From: an uncultured Clostridia bacterium
GTDB lineage: Bacteria > Bacillota > Clostridia > Oscillospirales > Acutalibacteraceae
DNA length: 62,874 nucleotides
Assembly: GCA_947170465.1 (NCBI GenBank)
Contig: CAMVTS010000005.1
Coordinates: 1-62,874 of the forward strand
Direction of reading: 5' to 3'
How positions within the stretch are numbered: the stretch's first letter is position 1; each line of letters starts with the position of its first letter. The notes beneath the pieces were generated by a model. The model saw only the letters and a list, made by a program, of their open reading frames with translations. It did not search any database and had not been told where the DNA came from. Below are positions 59,551-62,874 of this stretch, piece by piece. Both the position numbers and the translations under genes were made by a program.

Positions 59551-60255
59551 CCGTTAAAAGCGGACAATAGAAAAACCGCCCTGCCGGTTTTCTTGGAAAA
59601 AACGGAAATTTTGGCGGAATATATTAACAGCCTGAGTGCCACCATGCAGAAAAAGCTCTGGGCTTGCAACGATATAATTGCTGCTGAAAATCACGAGCGT
59701 TTTGCCGGTATGGATTTGCGCCGGAGCTTAACCCCTGCCATACTCGCCTACAACGGAATCCAGTACACCTATATGGCTCCCGACGTGCTCGAACAGCAGC
59801 ACATCGACTATTTGCAGGAAAATCTGCGGATACTCTCGGGATTTTACGGCGTTTTGAAACCGCTCGACGGCGTTGTGCCCTACCGTCTTGAAATGCAGGC
59901 AAAAGCAAAGGTAAATGGCTGTAAAAATCTATATGAATTTGGGGGAGACAGCCTTTACCGCAAAGTTCTGCCAAACGACGGCGTGATAATAAACCTTGCC
60001 TCGAAGGAATACTCAAAGTGCGTTGAGAAATATCTGAAACCGCAGGACAGGTTCATTACAATAATGTTCGGCGAATTGACCCACGGCAAGGTAACGCAAA
60101 AGGGAGTTTACGCGAAGATGGCGCGCGGCGAGATGACTCGCTTTGCCGCCGAAACAAACGCCCAAACCCCCGAAACCCTCAAAAATTTTGCAAGCCGCGG
60201 CTACAGCTTTGACAACTCGCGCTCGACAGAAAATGAATATGTGTTTTTAAAATGA
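59551..60255 (+). pseudogene. yaaA: YaaA-family peroxide-stress protein, N-terminus missing
   Basis: From the TTG at 59593 the 220 residues are clearly YaaA (LEKTEILAEYI, YNGIQYTYMAPDVL, RILSGFYGVLKPLDGV, ASKEYSKCV). In the family an N-terminal start of about 30 residues with the conserved SPAK motif precedes LPVFLEK. Here the frame can be traced back only to 59551 and then meets a stop codon, with no ATG or Shine-Dalgarno. The first conserved motif is therefore lost. It is either dead or expressed from the TTG as a shortened form. Terminator follows. Confidence 0.75.
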
Positions 60256-60261
60256 TAAACC

Positions 60262-60297
60262 AAATCACCTGCAACACTTGGCTGCAGGTGATTTTTT
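60262..60297 (+). terminator. Terminator of the yaaA gene
   Basis: The 11-bp arms AATCACCTGCA (60262-60272) and TGCAGGTGATT (60282-60292) pair perfectly and are followed by TTTTTG. Confidence 0.8.
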
Positions 60298-60350
60298 GTT
60301 TGTATTCTTTTACTGTATTTTTTAGTGATTTGCTTAGTCTGTCGTTTGGA

Positions 60351-62492
60351 TTACTTGTAAACAACAACCGTGCTGTTGTTGTTTGCGTCGGAGGTGTTGC
60401 CCCAATCCTTGAAGAACTTGTCGCCGATACCGTGGCCGTACTCAACGAATATGTCAGCGCCCCAGCTGCCGTTACCGGTGAACTTGCAGTTCTTGATGAA
60501 GTTGCGGTCGCCGATGTGGAATACACGGATTGCGCCGCCTACGTGGTCAGCCTTGTTGCCTTCAAAGGTGCAGTTGCTGATGCTGGTTTTGAAAGATGTA
60601 CGCCAGTTTTCCATACCGGAGCTAACGAAGATCGCGCCTGCCTGGTCGTTAGAGTAGTTGTTCTTGAAGGTCGCGCCTTCTACGGTGAGGTTTTCGCCCC
60701 AAACTGCGCCGCCCCAGCCTTTCTTTAAGTCTTCATTGGTTTGAGCGTACTTGTCATCAATAATCAGGTTGCTTGAGTTGCCTTCAAAGAGACCGCCTAC
60801 GATTTTCAGGGTGCTGCCTCCAGCAGTGTGGCTCTGCGCTACGATTGCGCCGCCGCCGCCCTTCCATGCCTTGTTGTTCTTGAAGTTAGAATCTGTTACG
60901 ACTACTTGGTTAATGCTTTGGGTATAGATACCGCCGCCGTATTTGGCTGAATTGTTCTCGAAGTTACATCCGGTAACAGTCATATCGCCGTATCTGGGGG
61001 ACAGGATTACGCCGGAATTGCCCGCGTTTTTGATAGTGCATTTAGTCAGCTCGAGCCTGATGTTCTTGTCATTATCCCGACCCATGAAGATACCTGTACC
61101 TGTGGTTTTGTCGATGGTAACGCCGTCGAGCTTGTTGGTTACGTTGTTTCTGTATTCGTTTCTGATTGCGTTGCTGCCGCCGAGCAGGGTACCGTTCTTG
61201 ATTGTGAGGTTGGTGTTTGCTTCACATCCGAAGATGGGCTTGTTTGAGCGGGCAGTGTTGTCGATGGTGTGCTTGCCGAGGTCAATAGTGATAGTGCGGT
61301 TGTCCTTGATGTTGAAGTTCTTGGACGGGCTGAAGCCGTACTTTTTCCAATCGAGGTTGTTGAAGTTGAAGCCGTTGTCCTTGTCAGCCTTCAAATCGGC
61401 GTACATGGTGATGGTGAAATTCTTGCCGGTGGCAGAAGCCTGTGCCCATGCCTCCGAGAAGTCGTGGAAGCCTTTTTCCTGAATACCGTCTACAGGCTCA
61501 GCGAGCTTAACGATTGCGCCGACCATTGTGCCGTCGTTGAGGTTATTGTTGATCGCCTTTTTGTAAGCCTCGTTAATCTTGCCCATTGCCTTTGAAAGGT
61601 CGGTTTCGAAGTTCTGGAAGTAAGCGTAGGGCTTTTCGCCTTCGGCCAGCTTTTTGATACCGTTCTGTATCTCGTACTCCTTAATCTTGTACTTCATATT
61701 GTTGAGCATGAGAATTGTGATGTAATCCATCTCCGCCTCAAAGTGGATGTTGCTGATTTCGCCGTTGATGTCCTTTTGAACCATCTGCAAATAGTCTTTG
61801 GAATCCTTCCAGCTGTGTGCTTTTTCTTCGTAGTTTACCGTTAATTTTTTGTAGAGGTAATCGGTTGTTGCCTCATAACCGCATTTTTTATCGGTGCTGT
61901 GACGCTCGCCGAGTACGTATTCCTTCATTTTGTTGAAGTTCTTTTCAAGATTTGAAATGTTGCATGAGCTCTCGTTTAGGATCTCCTTGTATGCGCCGTA
62001 GGTGGTCGCGTCGATTACGCCCTCACCTGCCTTGGTGATGTTGTCGCTGTGCTGATGAATCTTTGCAAGAGCGTTTTTGTAGTCATCGTGAATGCTGTCT
62101 GCTTCCTGACGGAAGTCCTTGGTGTCGATATTTTTGTTGATAACCTTAAGGGTGTCCATCTCTTTCTCGTGGTTCTTCTTAACAATGTCCTTGAGCTCGT
62201 CAATCTTTTCGATTGCGTCCTTAACTGTCGGCTGTTTTTCTTCTGTGCCGCTGAATACCCAATCGAGCAGGTAGCCTGCGCCCATCTTAAGGAGTGAACC
62301 GCCGATGCTGTTTGTTACGAATTTGTCGATTGTTTTGGTGATTGCAAAGGAGCTGAGGTCTTTTGCAATTCCCTTAACGCTGACTGCCGAAGCGCTTGTT
62401 ATTGCTACCGAGCCGACTGAAAATACTGTAATTACCGAAAGTACGCCGGCGATGATTCTTGTCTTAATTTTCTTGTTGCTGTGCTTTTTCAT
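60351..62492 (-). CDS. Exported helical/beta-helix protein (family member B)
   Basis: 713 residues with signal peptide (MKKHSNKKIKTRIIAGVLS..., cleavage near SASA). After about 55 residues of a hydrophobic region comes a coiled-coil (IEKIDELKDIVKKNHEKEMDTLK), then a helical region with NIDTKDFR and TYGAYKEILNESSCNIS shared with family member A. Residues from ~390 to the end are right-handed beta-helix repeats (CTIKNAGNSGVIL, CNFENNSAKYGGGI, CTFEGNKADHVGGAIRV), longer than in member A. No anchor. Ribosome site AGGAGAAATT. It is secreted; the function is unknown. Confidence 0.75.
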   Translation of the reverse strand: MKKHSNKKIKTRIIAGVLSVITVFSVGSVAITSASAVSVKGIAKDLSSFAITKTIDKFVTNSIGGSLLKMGAGYLLDWVFSGTEEKQPTVKDAIEKIDELKDIVKKNHEKEMDTLKVINKNIDTKDFRQEADSIHDDYKNALAKIHQHSDNITKAGEGVIDATTYGAYKEILNESSCNISNLEKNFNKMKEYVLGERHSTDKKCGYEATTDYLYKKLTVNYEEKAHSWKDSKDYLQMVQKDINGEISNIHFEAEMDYITILMLNNMKYKIKEYEIQNGIKKLAEGEKPYAYFQNFETDLSKAMGKINEAYKKAINNNLNDGTMVGAIVKLAEPVDGIQEKGFHDFSEAWAQASATGKNFTITMYADLKADKDNGFNFNNLDWKKYGFSPSKNFNIKDNRTITIDLGKHTIDNTARSNKPIFGCEANTNLTIKNGTLLGGSNAIRNEYRNNVTNKLDGVTIDKTTGTGIFMGRDNDKNIRLELTKCTIKNAGNSGVILSPRYGDMTVTGCNFENNSAKYGGGIYTQSINQVVVTDSNFKNNKAWKGGGGAIVAQSHTAGGSTLKIVGGLFEGNSSNLIIDDKYAQTNEDLKKGWGGAVWGENLTVEGATFKNNYSNDQAGAIFVSSGMENWRTSFKTSISNCTFEGNKADHVGGAIRVFHIGDRNFIKNCKFTGNGSWGADIFVEYGHGIGDKFFKDWGNTSDANNNSTVVVYK

Positions 62493-62684
62493 TTTTAATT
62501 TCTCCTTTTCTCTTTGTTTATTGAAAGTTAATTATTTTCGGTCGAGGGTTTGTTTTGTTCTTTGTCTTTGTTTTTTCTTTGTTCCCTTGACTGTGATTAA
62601 AGTATATCAAACAGACTATTACAAAACCTTGACAAATTTAAGGAGATTTTAAAATAATTTAAAATTTTTTTGAAAATTCTTTTT

Positions 62685-62862
62685 AAAGGCTCCCCCGTCG
62701 CGTAAGCTACGGGGGAGCCTTTAAACGTTTACTCACAATATATTAAACTCTAGCTAACGCATGGGTGTTGTTACCCAAATCAAAGATTTGGACAACACCT
62801 CAAAACTCTAAACATTAAACTCTGTTATGAAGTGACTTTTGTCAATACATCAAAGTCACTAA
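62685..62862. terminator. Three hairpins in series at the window end
   Basis: The first has perfect 14-bp arms (62685-62698 and 62709-62722). A second pairs at about 62764-62805 around the loop AAA, and a third has 9-bp arms AGTGACTTT/AAAGTCACT (about 62832-62857). No gene is seen in 62493-62874. They could be terminators of a gene beyond the window and of a small repeat element. Confidence 0.5.
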
Positions 62863-62874
62863 AAGTGTAATGAT

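Noticed and set aside
1..62874. tRNA, rRNA or CRISPR array
   Set aside because: No cloverleaf-like sequence, rRNA motif or regular repeat-spacer pattern was seen by eye; a tRNAscan run would settle it.

Overview
The window looks like a chromosome segment of a low-to-medium GC Gram-positive gut bacterium of the class Clostridia, probably Ruminococcus-like (inference). The evidence is AGGAGG ribosome sites, GH36 and glycerate kinase housekeeping genes, very large exported glycine-rich beta-helix proteins, and a Tn1549-type conjugative element with clostridial gene families.

Left flank (1-4955): an ORF of about 40 codons and a truncated glycine-rich repeat gene, both on the minus strand; a raffinose synthase/alpha-galactosidase-like GH36 enzyme; a frameshifted helix-turn-helix gene; and a tyrosine integrase gene cut off just after its HxLRH motif. 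Integrative element (about 4956 to about 47200): three tandem large serine recombinases, one with an in-frame stop, form the left end. They are followed by a structured non-coding block, a sigma-like gene, and an AT-rich cargo island (about 11.3-18.66 kb). The cargo carries an Amidase_6 protein, a lipoprotein, a PadR regulator pair, and a compact operon of a membrane-anchored subtilase, an exported toxin-like protein, an unknown protein and a TraX-like protein. The long minus-strand conjugation operon runs from about 46.1 kb down to 18.6 kb. It encodes a replication/HTH protein, a Toprim protein, an LPD1-type protein, ICE accessory proteins, PcfB, VirD4, Maff2, VirB6, SpoVG, an MT-A70 methylase, PrgI, VirB4, an M23/NlpC-P60 hydrolase, DUF4315 and DUF4366 proteins, a thioester/SpaA adhesin fused in frame to its own class B sortase, and a nucleotide-metabolism cluster (ThyX, dUTPase, DUF1599-like). 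I find no relaxase. An XRE-type regulator faces the operon across a divergent promoter with a perfect 9-bp dyad.

Right flank (47.2-62.9 kb): broken genes (methyltransferase, SARP-type response regulator, a 5'-truncated IS4-type transposase), an HD hydrolase and a glycerate kinase. The rest is a cluster of exported proteins: two paralogues with a predicted helical N-terminal region and a beta-helix C-terminus, flanking a 1903-residue glycine-repeat/InlB-B protein. Downstream of that giant gene is a 41-residue ORF related to the one at 262-384. A YaaA-family gene missing its start lies between two of the big genes.

The observations I rate highest are the adhesin-sortase fusion, a shared C-terminal tail on several unrelated ICE proteins (possible secretion or docking tag), the duplicated gene pair of glycine-repeat protein plus roughly 40-residue TEDVI peptide, and the subtilase/toxin/TraX cargo operon. 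All functional statements are from reading the sequence; no database search was run.
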